The notes under the pieces were generated by a model, which worked only from the letters and a program-made list of their open reading frames with translations, was not told where the DNA came from and made no database searches. The position numbers and the translations under genes are program-made. Shown one piece after another: positions 9,412-17,519 of a DNA stretch of 64,000 nt. Position 1 is the stretch's first letter. The number at the start of each line of letters is the position of its first letter. The stretch comes from Okeania sp. KiyG1 (GTDB taxonomy: Bacteria; Cyanobacteriota; Cyanobacteriia; Cyanobacteriales; Microcoleaceae), in assembly GCF_014132355.1 (NCBI RefSeq), contig NZ_BLZO01000089.1, positions 62,001-126,000 on the forward strand, written 5' to 3'.

Positions 9412-10419
9412 ATGCTAAAAACTTCATTGATTTGGTGTAAAGAAATTCCATTTTTGAAACAAATATCAGTTCTTTCTAGTGCTACTTTAATCTGTTTAAA
9501 TCTATTAGTAAATCCAGCAATAGGAGACCCATTTCGCAAAAAAAATCCTATTGAAATAGGAGAAAAAACTGAAGCTGCTTTTAAAGCAATGTTTGAGGAA
9601 GGAGATTATAAACAAGCAAAAGATTATCTTAAAATAGCTGAATCTGAAGAGATAAGTGAGCCACTTGTTTATGCAATGATATCTTCCTTACATTACTTAG
9701 ATGAAAATTGGGAATCGTTAAAATTGTATGCCCAGAAAACTACTGAAGTAGCAGAAAATTTAATTGCAATAAATCCAGTTCGCGGTAATATTTATGCTGC
9801 AACTGGTCAATTTCTAGAAGGTGCTTATATTATATCTACTGAAGGTACATTAAAAGGCGCTCCAAAAGCTCTGGAGAAACTTCGGAAAGCTTTGAATCAT
9901 TTTGAAACAGCAGAGAGAATAAATTCATCAGATCCAGAGTTAAATTTGCTCAAAGGATATATGGATTTAATGTTGGCTGTTAATTTACCATTTTCTGACC
10001 CGGAAAAGGCAATAAAAACATTGCAAGAAAAAGCTTATCCTCATCATTTAGCTTATCGAGGAGTGGCAGTAGCTTATCGAGATTTAGACAAACTTGAAAA
10101 AGCTTTGGAATATGTGGATAAAGTTTTGTTAGAAGTTCCAGATAATCCCGAAGTACATTACCTAAAAGCACAAATTCTAGTTGCTCAAGCTCGAGATAAA
10201 GATAATGATTTATCAATGAGAAAAAAAGCTAGGGAAAACTTTGATATGGCTTTGGAAAAGTCAGATAAAATGCCAAGACGTTTGGTAGCACAAGTATTTT
10301 TTGAACAGTGTAAAAATATTAATAATATAGATGATGGTAAACGACCTTGTGACCCAATGCGAGATGCTATTAGGGATGGTTCGGGGACATGGGGACCAAC
10401 AGAATTACCACTGCTTTAA
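9412..10419 (+). CDS. Exported TPR-repeat protein
   Basis: A 335-residue protein. A hydrophobic stretch at residues 20-38 (SVLSSATLICLNLLVNPAIG) looks like a signal peptide or anchor. TPR-like helical pairs run from about residue 50 to 290: FKAMFEEGDYKQAKDYLKIA, KALNHFETAERINSSDPELN and KALEYVDKVLLEVPDNPEVH. The C-terminus ends in CDPMRDAIRDGSGTWGPTELP. It matches my recollection of the Sll0314/Alr1548-type TPR family conserved in cyanobacteria, whose role is unknown. TPRs usually hold protein partners; none is suggested by neighbours. An A8 run inside the gene is in frame, unlike others in the window. Confidence 0.8.
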   Translation: MLKTSLIWCKEIPFLKQISVLSSATLICLNLLVNPAIGDPFRKKNPIEIGEKTEAAFKAMFEEGDYKQAKDYLKIAESEEISEPLVYAMISSLHYLDENWESLKLYAQKTTEVAENLIAINPVRGNIYAATGQFLEGAYIISTEGTLKGAPKALEKLRKALNHFETAERINSSDPELNLLKGYMDLMLAVNLPFSDPEKAIKTLQEKAYPHHLAYRGVAVAYRDLDKLEKALEYVDKVLLEVPDNPEVHYLKAQILVAQARDKDNDLSMRKKARENFDMALEKSDKMPRRLVAQVFFEQCKNINNIDDGKRPCDPMRDAIRDGSGTWGPTELPLL

Positions 10420-10834
10420 AGTAGCAGTTAGCGATCGGCAATCAGGAATCAGCACTCAGCAGTAAATGTTTAGAAGGGGATTTAAACCCCAAGTAGGGGC
10501 TAATGGCCATTTGCTGACGCAAAGCTGCGCTTTATATGTTGCGGAGCAAAACGCCCCTACAAGTTTATAGCTGTTTGCGGAGCATTCCGGTATGGAAACG
10601 CTAATAGCTAATAGCTAGTTAAATTGCTAATTCAAAAGTATAAATTTTTAACTAAAGTTAATTTTTTCTATAACAATTCTTGAGGTGGCTATAGAGAAAA
10701 TATCTGGGAATTAAGAGAAAAATGTCAGGATTAATAGTTTTTTATCCTGGAAATTTTTGATAATTTATACTCAGATTGTTATATTGATAAATCACTCGAG
10801 TTAGTCTAAACAAAATCAGGCATGAAAAATATTT
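10420..10834. repeat. Intergenic palindromic repeats
   Basis: Holds GCACTCAGCAG-type short repeats, a GGGGCTAATGGCCATTTGCTGACGC stretch ending in AACGCCCCTAC (about 10495-10550), and the GTTTGCGGAGCATTCCGGTATGG phrase near 10573. These are common intergenic motifs of this genome. No gene is seen. Confidence 0.45.
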
Positions 10835-11287
10835 ATGGAAATACAATTTCGCGAATTTAATCCTTTTGATGTGTGGATTTGGTTAGAGTTTAGCACTGTT
10901 CCTTCAACAGCAGAAAAGCATTACATAGAGGAACTATTTGATTCCTGGTTTTTATTAGGAAAACTAGGTGGCTTTAATGCAGAAAATCTACAGGTTCAAG
11001 ATGCAGGAATAGAAGTTAGTTATATGGAATATAGTCAGGAAGTTGCGGGTCAAAGTATGATGGCTGTTATGCACAATATGGGAGAAGTAGAATATGAAGG
11101 ATTTTGGGGTCGTTGTTGGTTTGATTTGGGAACTAGCGATGCTTTAGCAATAGATATTTTGACTAATAGTTTTCAACGATTAGATGAAGAGTTTGTCAAA
11201 ATAGAAAAGCTTATTATTGGGGGGCAAAATGAGGATTGGCCTGTGCCAGAAAATAATGATGAAATGGGTTTTTATGATAATAATTGA
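10835..11287 (+). CDS. DUF3531 family protein
   Basis: A 150-residue soluble protein with the hallmarks of DUF3531, which is conserved in cyanobacteria and plant plastids: an N-terminus MEIQFREFNPFDVWIWLEF, a central FWGRCWFDLGTSDALAIDIL and VKIEKLIIGGQNEDWPV near the end. Length is normal for the family. Its biochemical role is not known. The start ATG at 10835 gives the family's standard N-terminus. It is transcribed alone and ends just upstream of an inverted repeat insertion. Confidence 0.85.
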   Translation: MEIQFREFNPFDVWIWLEFSTVPSTAEKHYIEELFDSWFLLGKLGGFNAENLQVQDAGIEVSYMEYSQEVAGQSMMAVMHNMGEVEYEGFWGRCWFDLGTSDALAIDILTNSFQRLDEEFVKIEKLIIGGQNEDWPVPENNDEMGFYDNN

Positions 11288-11289
11288 TG

Positions 11290-11668
11290 TTCAAAAATTA
11301 AGAATTTAGAATTAAGAATTTAGAATTACCTCTTCTTATAAATAAGAGGATTGGATAAAAGGATTTTTTTTCTTTTCTTGGTCTCATGGATATGGCGCAG
11401 GTTTCCTCGCCATCCCACCCAACGGGTGCGCTGCGAAGATCGACCGCTTTTTTCTCCATGAATGGAGAGGCTTTATACCTGAATTTTTCGGTAATTTTCT
11501 ATTTTTCTATATTGTTAAAAATTAACCAAATTGCTCTTTTTTACCGAAAAATTGTGGTTGAAAGCCTCCTCTTTTAAGAGGGTAAAAAGAAAAATTTTCC
11601 TTTGAGTCAATCCTATCTGTTTTAAAGGAGAGGTAATTCTAAATTATAAATTCTAAATTATAAATTCT
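11290..11668. mobile_element. Inverted pair of tnpB-end-derived repeats
   Basis: Two copies of one unit face each other. The left (about 11290-11505) runs TTTAGAATTACCTCTTC...GGAGAGGCTTTATACC...TTTTTCGGTAA. The right (about 11537-11668) is its inverse, TTACCGAAAAA...GAAAGCCTCCTC...GAGAGGTAATTCTAAA. The left copy carries about 80 extra GC-richer bases (CTCATGGATATGGCG...GATCGACCGC). The long form recurs at 44.82-45.01 kb. The hairpin and ACCGAAAA motif match the left end of the tnpB element at 1.4 kb, so I read these as palindrome-associated IS200/IS605-derived MITEs. Confidence 0.6.
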
Positions 11669-11719
11669 TGAATGACTTATCTTTCCAAGTTACCCTTGAT
11701 ATTTATCTGAGAAAATTAT

Positions 11720-12151
11720 ATGAGTAAGAAGAATAAAATTAGGGTCTTAGCTTTGGGTTTAATTAGAGATGGCGATCGCTTGTTTATTTCTCAAGGTTAT
11801 GACTCTGTAAAACAGGAATTTTTCTATCGGGTTATGGGTGGGGGTGTTGATTTTGGAGAATACAGTCGTGATGCTTTACAAAGAGAGTTTCAAGAAGAGA
11901 TTCAAGCTGAATTGACTAATATTAAATATCTGGGTTGCATGGAAAACATTTTTATATTTAATGGGGAGGAAAGACATGAGTTAATTCAATTATATAAATG
12001 TGATTTTGCCGATAAAAAGTTTTATCAAAGAAAAGAATTAACTTTTTGGGAGAAGGAACGAAAGAAAACCGCACTTTGGATTTCAATAGATAGATTTAAG
12101 TCTGGAGAATTGAAAATAGTTCCAGAAAATTTTTTAGAGTATTGTGATTAG
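11720..12151 (+). CDS. NUDIX hydrolase
   Basis: A 143-residue NUDIX protein. The Nudix box runs at about residues 41-63: GGVDFGE, then seven residues, then REFQEE. The usual Gly after EE is replaced by Gln (IQAEL). These glutamates bind the divalent metal that cleaves nucleoside-diphosphate-linked substrates; the substrate cannot be read from sequence. The next gene starts 14 bases after the stop, so the two are probably co-transcribed. The ATG at 11720 gives [15 protein letters not shown], a normal first strand. Confidence 0.88.
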   Translation: MSKKNKIRVLALGLIRDGDRLFISQGYDSVKQEFFYRVMGGGVDFGEYSRDALQREFQEEIQAELTNIKYLGCMENIFIFNGEERHELIQLYKCDFADKKFYQRKELTFWEKERKKTALWISIDRFKSGELKIVPENFLEYCD

Positions 12152-12164
12152 GAGAATCATTAAA

Positions 12165-12536
12165 ATGGAGATTAATATTCCTGATGTAGTTACAGAAGTA
12201 ACAACAGTATTTGAGGAATATGAAGCAGCTTTGATTGGTAATAATGTCAATATTTTAGATGAATTATTTTGGCATAGTCCTTATACTATCCGTTATGGAG
12301 TTAATGCAAATCTTTATGGGTATGAGGCAATAGCTGCTTTTAGGAAAGCTCGCGGAAAGGTTAATTTAGAGCGGGTATTGATGAATACTGTTATTACTAC
12401 TTATGGTCGAGATTTTGCTACAGTAAATACTGAATTTCAACGTCAAGAAACTGGAAAGGTTGGTAGGCAAAGTCAAACTTGGATGCGTACTTCTTTTGGT
12501 TGGCGAGTTGTGAGCGCTCATGTTTCTTTTTTATAG
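12165..12536 (+). CDS. AtzH-like/HpxZ-type NTF2-fold protein
   Basis: ATG 12165 follows a GGAG ribosome site 10 bases upstream and gives [20 protein letters not shown], the family's usual start; the frame's earlier codon at 12144 lies inside the NUDIX gene. The 123 residues contain [30 protein letters not shown] and [22 protein letters not shown], typical of the AtzH-like domain (DUF3225; SnoaL/NTF2 fold). HpxZ, a family member, belongs to oxalurate breakdown. Whether that role applies here is unknown, since no other hpx genes are present. Likely an operon with the NUDIX gene. Confidence 0.75.
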   Translation: MEINIPDVVTEVTTVFEEYEAALIGNNVNILDELFWHSPYTIRYGVNANLYGYEAIAAFRKARGKVNLERVLMNTVITTYGRDFATVNTEFQRQETGKVGRQSQTWMRTSFGWRVVSAHVSFL

Positions 12537-12649
12537 GGAAGGAAGAGGGAATATTTTTCCTTCTTCCTTCTCTCCTAGATAACTAAAGCCTTCTTCCTTC
12601 TGCTATAAAGTAAAAAATCAAATTTCTGGAGATAGGTATTTGAAGTAAG

Positions 12650-13236
12650 ATGAATCTAAATTTACAAGATAAAAAAGTTTTCAACAGGGTAATAAATCTC
12701 AAAATTATACTCCATCAAGTCAAGTCAAAAACTATTACTCGGAGTTATGGAAATCTGAAGAAAATGATGTTGATGCCATTAATAAATTAGCAGAAACTTA
12801 TTATAATCAAGGAAATTTTACAGAAGCGATCGCCCTCTGTCATAGAATTTTAAGAAATCAACCAAATTTTGCTCCAGCTTATAAAACTTTAGGCAACATA
12901 CTACAAGTACAAAATAAAGTAAATGCTGCGATTCGTGCTTATTTATTAGCGATAAAGATTAATCCGAAATTTGTTGAAGCTATTGTAAATTTGGGTAGTA
13001 TGTTTTATAAAAAAGGGCAAATTGATGAAGCAATGATTATCTATAGAAAAGCAATTAATCTCAAACCAGATATAGCAGCAGCTTATTGGAATTTAGGCAA
13101 AATTTTAGAACAAGAAGGTAGATTTTACGAAGCATTTTTTTTTCAAGAAAGAGCTTTAGAAATTCAGCCAGATTTAGTTAAAAATACTCAAAACAATCAT
13201 CAAGATAGTCTGTTTAAAAAGTGGCATAGTCAATAG
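12650..13236 (+). CDS. TPR-repeat protein with one frame break near its start
   Basis: The start ATG 12650 (MNLNLQDKK) is out of frame with the rest. Adding one A to the A6 run 12671-12676 gives a continuous frame, MNLNLQDKKSFQQGNKSQNY..., through YYSELWKSEEND and four TPR-like units (GNFTEAIALCHRIL; VNAAIRAYLLAIKINP; GQIDEAMIIYRKAINLKP; GRFYEAFFFQERALEIQP). The unbroken part alone starts at 12991. It is paralogous to the TPR half of the FkbM protein at 28-29 kb but lacks any methyltransferase domain, ending ...DSLFKKWHSQ. It is either a short TPR protein or a truncated relic. Confidence 0.7.
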
Positions 13237-13690
13237 AATTAAATAGGATATCCTGAATATTTTTTTGGCAAAGGTAGTTCAACAATTAATAATTAATAAT
13301 TACCTTATAGACAAGTTAATAAATTTCATAATTCTGTGCCACCTCACATAAAATTGGTATAAAACCCAATACCTAACACCTAATTCTGTGCAGCCTCAAA
13401 TAATTTTTGTATTAGACATTTATAGACATTTATTATCTGTTTTTTGTCTAGAGGCCAGCTATTAATTTTTCCAAATCACTCTAGCTATTTTTCCTTCTTA
13501 CTTGTTTTTTGTAAAAAAGTAATTGTTATCATCATAGTCATTCTTTGAATGGCAAAATTAGATGTTATCTTTACTTAATTGACCGAAAAGCACTTTTCTT
13601 TCTCCTGACTCCTGACTCCTGACTACTAAGTAATTAAAATTAATATCATACACGCGCTTCAGCAACGCCCTTATTTCTTACTTTACTTTT
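13237..13690. other. Gene-free stretch, short repeats only
   Basis: AT-rich, with TTAATAATTAATAATTA (about 13282) and three CTCCTGACT units (about 13604-13626). No supported gene or structure. The DUF3288 start follows at 13691. Confidence 0.4.
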
Positions 13691-13972
13691 ATGAAATCAG
13701 AAGAGCAACAGCATCCTCAATATCATAAAGACCGTGAAATAGTTAACACCCTGTTAACAGAAAAAGATACTCCTTACAACTTAGCAGAATTGGCAAGATT
13801 AAAAATTCGTTATCGTGGTTTTCCTGGTGCAAGAGATATTCAGAAAGACTTAGAAAAAGTATTGGCAAAGTGGGATCTAACTGAAGAAAAGCTCTATGAA
13901 AAAACTCGTGAAATTCATCGTCAAGGTCAGGTATATAAACGACAAAATAACGAACAAGAAGATTGGTTTTAG
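13691..13972 (+). CDS. DUF3288 family protein
   Basis: A 93-residue charged soluble protein matching the cyanobacterial DUF3288 pattern: HPQYHKDREIVNTLL, then YNLAELARLKIRYRGFPGAR, then DIQKDLEKVLAKWDLTEE and a final basic helix. Length is normal. No function is known. It stands alone; the ATG at 13691 is the only Met before the conserved region. Confidence 0.8.
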   Translation: MKSEEQQHPQYHKDREIVNTLLTEKDTPYNLAELARLKIRYRGFPGARDIQKDLEKVLAKWDLTEEKLYEKTREIHRQGQVYKRQNNEQEDWF

Positions 13973-14142
13973 GTCAGCATTCAACTGTCAGCTTTGGGCA
14001 ATTATAAGCACTACGCAAATAGGGAGCGAACATTTATAAATTCTTAAACTTAGTCAGAGATTACTTCTGAATTCTGAATTCTGAGTTCTAAATTCAGAAT
14101 TCTAAATTCTAAATTCAGAATTCTAAATTCAGCTATACCACG

Positions 14143-14664
14143 TTAACTATGAACATTAAGCTGTTTAGTAATAATGTTAATTGGAGGGGAACAGTAAACA
14201 CATAATTCATTAGCAATTTCTACAGCTTCTTGAGGATTTTTATCTAAATACATTGCGGTTAAGGCAAAATGTTCTCCAGCTCCAATAGCTGCAAATTCAT
14301 TAATTTTTTCCACTAAATAACTATCACAAATACGGAAAATTTCCCCCTCAATTCCAATTAAATAATCATTTCTCTTAGAAAAAGAATCATCTTTAGATTT
14401 AGCCCAAGTATAAAACTCAACAATGAAATCTAAAATAGCTTCTACGGTTGGCGCTGCAGGTTTGTGATTTCTGGCAAAAATCTGCATAAAGCTTAATTCC
14501 ATAATCAAACCAACACCACCAATAACTAAACCATTAATTTCAAAAAGTTTACCTTGTTCGTCTCCAGTAACACGATAATTTTCTTTTAAATGACCGGATA
14601 CTCGAATACTATCAGAGGCAAACATTAAGCGATCCGAATATTTTCTGGCTGCAACAACACTCAT
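14143..14664 (-). CDS. Proteasome-like Ntn-hydrolase fold protein
   Basis: A 173-residue protein whose start MSVVAARKYSDRLMFASDS resembles the first strands of HslV/proteasome beta subunits, where removal of Met exposes the N-terminal nucleophile. Here the residue after Met is Ser rather than Thr. The sequence LFEINGLVIGGVGLIMELSFMQIF fits the family's second strand, and the YLIGIEGEIFRICDSYLVE and FAAIGAGEHFALTAMYL stretches fit its later strands. The gene is far from any hslU. It could be an active protease-like enzyme or an inactive relative. Assignment rests on fold-level likeness only. Confidence 0.6.
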   Translation of the reverse strand: MSVVAARKYSDRLMFASDSIRVSGHLKENYRVTGDEQGKLFEINGLVIGGVGLIMELSFMQIFARNHKPAAPTVEAILDFIVEFYTWAKSKDDSFSKRNDYLIGIEGEIFRICDSYLVEKINEFAAIGAGEHFALTAMYLDKNPQEAVEIANELCVYCSPPINIITKQLNVHS

Positions 14665-15003
14665 AATATTTAATGAAATTTCCTCAAATTAATTATCTAC
14701 TATTTTAATAAAAAGGGAGTAGGGAGTAGAGAGTAGTTAAGAGTCAGGATAAGTGGGAATTATAGAGGAGGTTGTCTTTTATAATGGTTCCTTGATTTGT
14801 CCGCCATACTTACTCCAAAATGCGCTCCTTTTGGAACCAAGGGCGACCTAACTCCTTGTACTTTTTCCGGACATAACAAAGGCACTTACCTTTATCTGTC
14901 AATGGCTTTAGATTTAATCAGCAAGCCCTAATTATTAATTATTAATTATTAATTATTAATTATTAATTATTCCCTACTGCCTAAAATTTAACGATCGTCT
15001 ATT
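14665..15003. repeat. Intergenic repeats with a half MITE end
   Basis: Holds GGGAGTAGGGAGTAGAGAGTAG (near 14715), a TTTTGGAACCAAGGGCG stretch (14838) and ATCAGCAAGCCCTAA (about 14918-14932). The last matches the right end of the second MITE family (17.2 and 47 kb). Five AATTATT heptamers follow (about 14933-14969). No gene is seen. Confidence 0.45.
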
Positions 15004-15744
15004 TCACTTTTTGCGATAAACATGAAACTTTTTGCTTTCATCAATACTAACAAAACTAAATCCAGCTTGTTCCATAATTTCTTCTTTTTTCCATTGCTTA
15101 ATGTAATTCAACTTAAGTGTTTGTTGAGCTAATATTTCCCCATCTTTCTTAAAAAAATAACTTTTCTCAATGGATTCAATTTCATCATTTTCCCCAATTT
15201 TTTCTATCTCCTGAGAATAAACAATTCCTGTGGGAAGATTTTGTTGATGACTTTTATGTTCTCCTTGAATACTCAACAGAAATAATCCATCTTGACGCAG
15301 ATGTTTAGCAACATTAATTAATCCCTTAATATCCTCATCAATATCCTTAGTATGATTCCTTAAGTCAGTCCGATCGCCTCGTTGACTTATTACCCAAACA
15401 CCTCTACTAGAAACAGCAATATCAAAAGTTTCTTGGAGGTTCATATCATAGATATCTGCTTCTACTAACTTTCCCCACTCTCCTAATCTCTTTCTGGCAA
15501 TTTCGAGCATTGATGAAGTAATATCTACTCCTGTAAATTTAGCTTCGGGAGCAAGTGGCAATAATTTTTCAGCAAATAATCCTGTTCCTACACCTAATTC
15601 AAGTATTTTTTTCTGACCATCTTTCATCAAAGAATAGACTGCATTAGCCATTCCTTGATAATCATAATTGCCTTGAGTCATCAAAAGATCGTAATAATCA
15701 GTAAAACTATCATAATAATCGGTGATATTAGTATATTGACTCAT
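15004..15744 (-). CDS. SAM-dependent methyltransferase, copy 1 of a tandem pair
   Basis: A 246-residue class I methyltransferase. SAM motif I is ILELGVGTGLFAEKL (about residues 46-60), followed by FTGVDITSSMLEIARKRL and EADIYDMNL. Substrate is unknown. It is a close paralogue of the gene at 15941-16660; the C-terminal 70 residues are nearly identical. The N-terminus differs by an internal duplication: DYYDSFTDYYDLL where copy 2 has a single DYYDLL. Both read on the minus strand, about 200 bases apart, so this is a recent tandem duplication. The GVWVISQRGD replaces copy 2's GVWVINQRGD. Confidence 0.85.
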   Translation of the reverse strand: MSQYTNITDYYDSFTDYYDLLMTQGNYDYQGMANAVYSLMKDGQKKILELGVGTGLFAEKLLPLAPEAKFTGVDITSSMLEIARKRLGEWGKLVEADIYDMNLQETFDIAVSSRGVWVISQRGDRTDLRNHTKDIDEDIKGLINVAKHLRQDGLFLLSIQGEHKSHQQNLPTGIVYSQEIEKIGENDEIESIEKSYFFKKDGEILAQQTLKLNYIKQWKKEEIMEQAGFSFVSIDESKKFHVYRKK

Positions 15745-15940
15745 TGTTAATTTTGCAGGAGTAAAGTGCAGTCCCTAATAAATAATTTGGATTTTAGTAA
15801 CTATAACCATGATAATTTGCATGATAATTTGATTGAAAAATCCATATCAATAAATCAGCTATTTCTTTTCTCAATTTGATGCAACTTCACAGGGAATTTT
15901 TATCATGCTTAATTTGGATACAATTATTTGATTATATGTT

Positions 15941-16660
15941 TCATTTTTTACGATAAACATGAAACTTTTGGCTTTCATGGATACTAACAAAACTAAATCC
16001 AGCTTGTTCCATAATTTCTTCTTTTTTCCATTGCTTAATGTAATTCAAATTAAGTGTTTGTTGAGCTAATATTTCTCCGTCTTTCTTAAAGAAATAACTT
16101 TTCTCAATGGATTCAATTTCATCGTTTTCCCCAATTTTTTCTATCTCCTGAGAATAAACAATTCCTGTCGGGAGATTTTTTTGATAATTTTTATGTTCTC
16201 CCTGAATACTCAACAGTAATAACCCTTCTTGACACAGGTGTTTAGCAACATTAGTTAGTCCCTTAATATCTTGAGGAATCTCATTTGTATGATTTCCTAG
16301 ATCGGTCCGATCACCTCGTTGGTTTATTACCCAAACTCCGCCACTGGAAACAGCAATATCAAAGGTTTCTTGGAGGTCCATAATATAGACATCTGCTTCT
16401 ATTAATTCTCCCCATTCCCCCAATCTTTTTCTGGCAATATCGAGCATTGATGAGGTAATATCCACTCCTGTAAATTCAGCTTCAGGAGCAAGTGCTTTTA
16501 ATTTTTCGGCTAATAATCCTGTTCCTACACCCAATTCAAGTATTTTTTTGTGACCATCTTTGATGAAAGAATTGACTGCAATAGCCATTCCTTCATAGTC
16601 ATAATAACCTTGGGTCATTAAAAGATCGTAATAATCAGTAATGCCAGTATATTCACTCAT
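15941..16660 (-). CDS. SAM-dependent methyltransferase, copy 2 of a tandem pair
   Basis: A 239-residue class I methyltransferase with motif I ILELGVGTGLLAEKL, then FTGVDITSSMLDIARKRL and VDVYIMDL-type strand ends. It opens MSEYTGITDYYDLLMTQGYYDYEG, without the 7-residue duplication of copy 1. It lies upstream of copy 1 in the same direction. The shared block includes both coding ends, but the 200-base gap between the copies is AT-rich unique sequence. No partner gene suggests a substrate. Confidence 0.85.
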   Translation of the reverse strand: MSEYTGITDYYDLLMTQGYYDYEGMAIAVNSFIKDGHKKILELGVGTGLLAEKLKALAPEAEFTGVDITSSMLDIARKRLGEWGELIEADVYIMDLQETFDIAVSSGGVWVINQRGDRTDLGNHTNEIPQDIKGLTNVAKHLCQEGLLLLSIQGEHKNYQKNLPTGIVYSQEIEKIGENDEIESIEKSYFFKKDGEILAQQTLNLNYIKQWKKEEIMEQAGFSFVSIHESQKFHVYRKK

Positions 16661-17184
16661 GGTTAATTTTCCTGAAGAAATTGTTTTTTGATAACTAAGT
16701 TACTTTTAAGTGATTATATTATCATAATTTGATTGAAAAACCATGATTAATAAAATTAGGTTTTTGAATTACAGTAGTCTCAAATTTTTTTCTGGCATTG
16801 CATATTTACGAAATGATTTAGGAATTTTGAGTGCCTGGATTTTAAATTGTTGGAGTTCCTTCTGATATTGACTTTTTGCTATAATAGAAAGTTATACCAA
16901 AAGTCATTTCAGTTATCAGTTATCAGTTATCAGTTATCAGTTACCAGTTAGCCTCCTATGGTCGTAACTTTCCTATCGGAATGCTACGCAAACGTTAACA
17001 GTACCTCTGCAATAAGGAAGCAAGAAAATACGCAATTCTGTTTTTTTCATCCCCTTAAAAAGGGAGACTTTAGACTACAATTTATCGGTAAAAAAGAATG
17101 CTTTTGTGAGGTAAAACTTCAATTATTAAGTAATTAATACAGGGGCAATGACATTTTTGATAATTATTAGCTAGTTAATATTAA
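16661..17184. repeat. Intergenic repeats: CAGTTAT tract and a tnpB-end-derived repeat
   Basis: Four TCAGTTA heptamers (about 16910-16940) are followed by GCCTCCTATGG, the CGGAATGCTACGCAAACG palindromic phrase (about 16978-16996) and CAGTACCTCTGCAATAAGG. TTTTTTTCATCCCCTTAAAA...GGGAGACTTT...TTATCGGTAAAA (17041-17095) is a solo copy of the tnpB-end repeat. The same composite order recurs at 26.96 and 32.26 kb. No gene is seen. Confidence 0.5.
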
Positions 17185-17403
17185 TTAGGGCTTGCTGAAT
17201 AAATCTCAAAGCATTTACAGGTAAAGGTTTTAGACTTTTTAGGTCTTGAAAAAATACCTGATTTTCAGCTCTTCATGCTCATGCATGGAGCGTCTTTTGG
17301 GCAAGAGTTGGGCAAAAAAAATTCTCCCCTACTCCCCTACTCCCCTACTCCCCTACTCCCCCGCTCCCCTACTCGTTAAAAAAGACTTTTCAGCAAACCC
17401 TAA
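17185..17403. mobile_element. MITE of second family (TTAGGGCTTGCTGA ends)
   Basis: Left end TTAGGGCTTGCTGAA (17185) and right end TTCAGCAAACCCTAA (about 17389-17403) are inverted repeats with one mismatch. Inside lies a block of CTACTCCC tandem repeats. A second full copy is at 46.96-47.24 kb. The boundaries sit in TAATTA context, so the target duplication is unclear. No transposase is present. Confidence 0.65.
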
Positions 17404-17519
17404 TTATTCTCTTATATTTACTTCTCCCCCACTCCCACACTCCTTTACTCCCCTACTCCCCCACTCCCCCACTCCCCACTCCTCCACTCCTCCACTCCTC
17501 CACTCCCCCACTCCCTTAT
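17404..17519. repeat. Pyrimidine short tandem repeats (CCACTCCC)
   Basis: About 75 bases of CACTCCC/CTCCACTCC repeats abut the stop codon of the giant glycosyltransferase gene. An apparent plus-strand reading frame here is only repeat. Confidence 0.7.

Noticed and set aside
11386-11577. 63-codon frame
   Set aside because: Lies within an inverted pair of mobile repeats; the matching stretch at 44.8 kb is in the opposite context and not conserved as protein.
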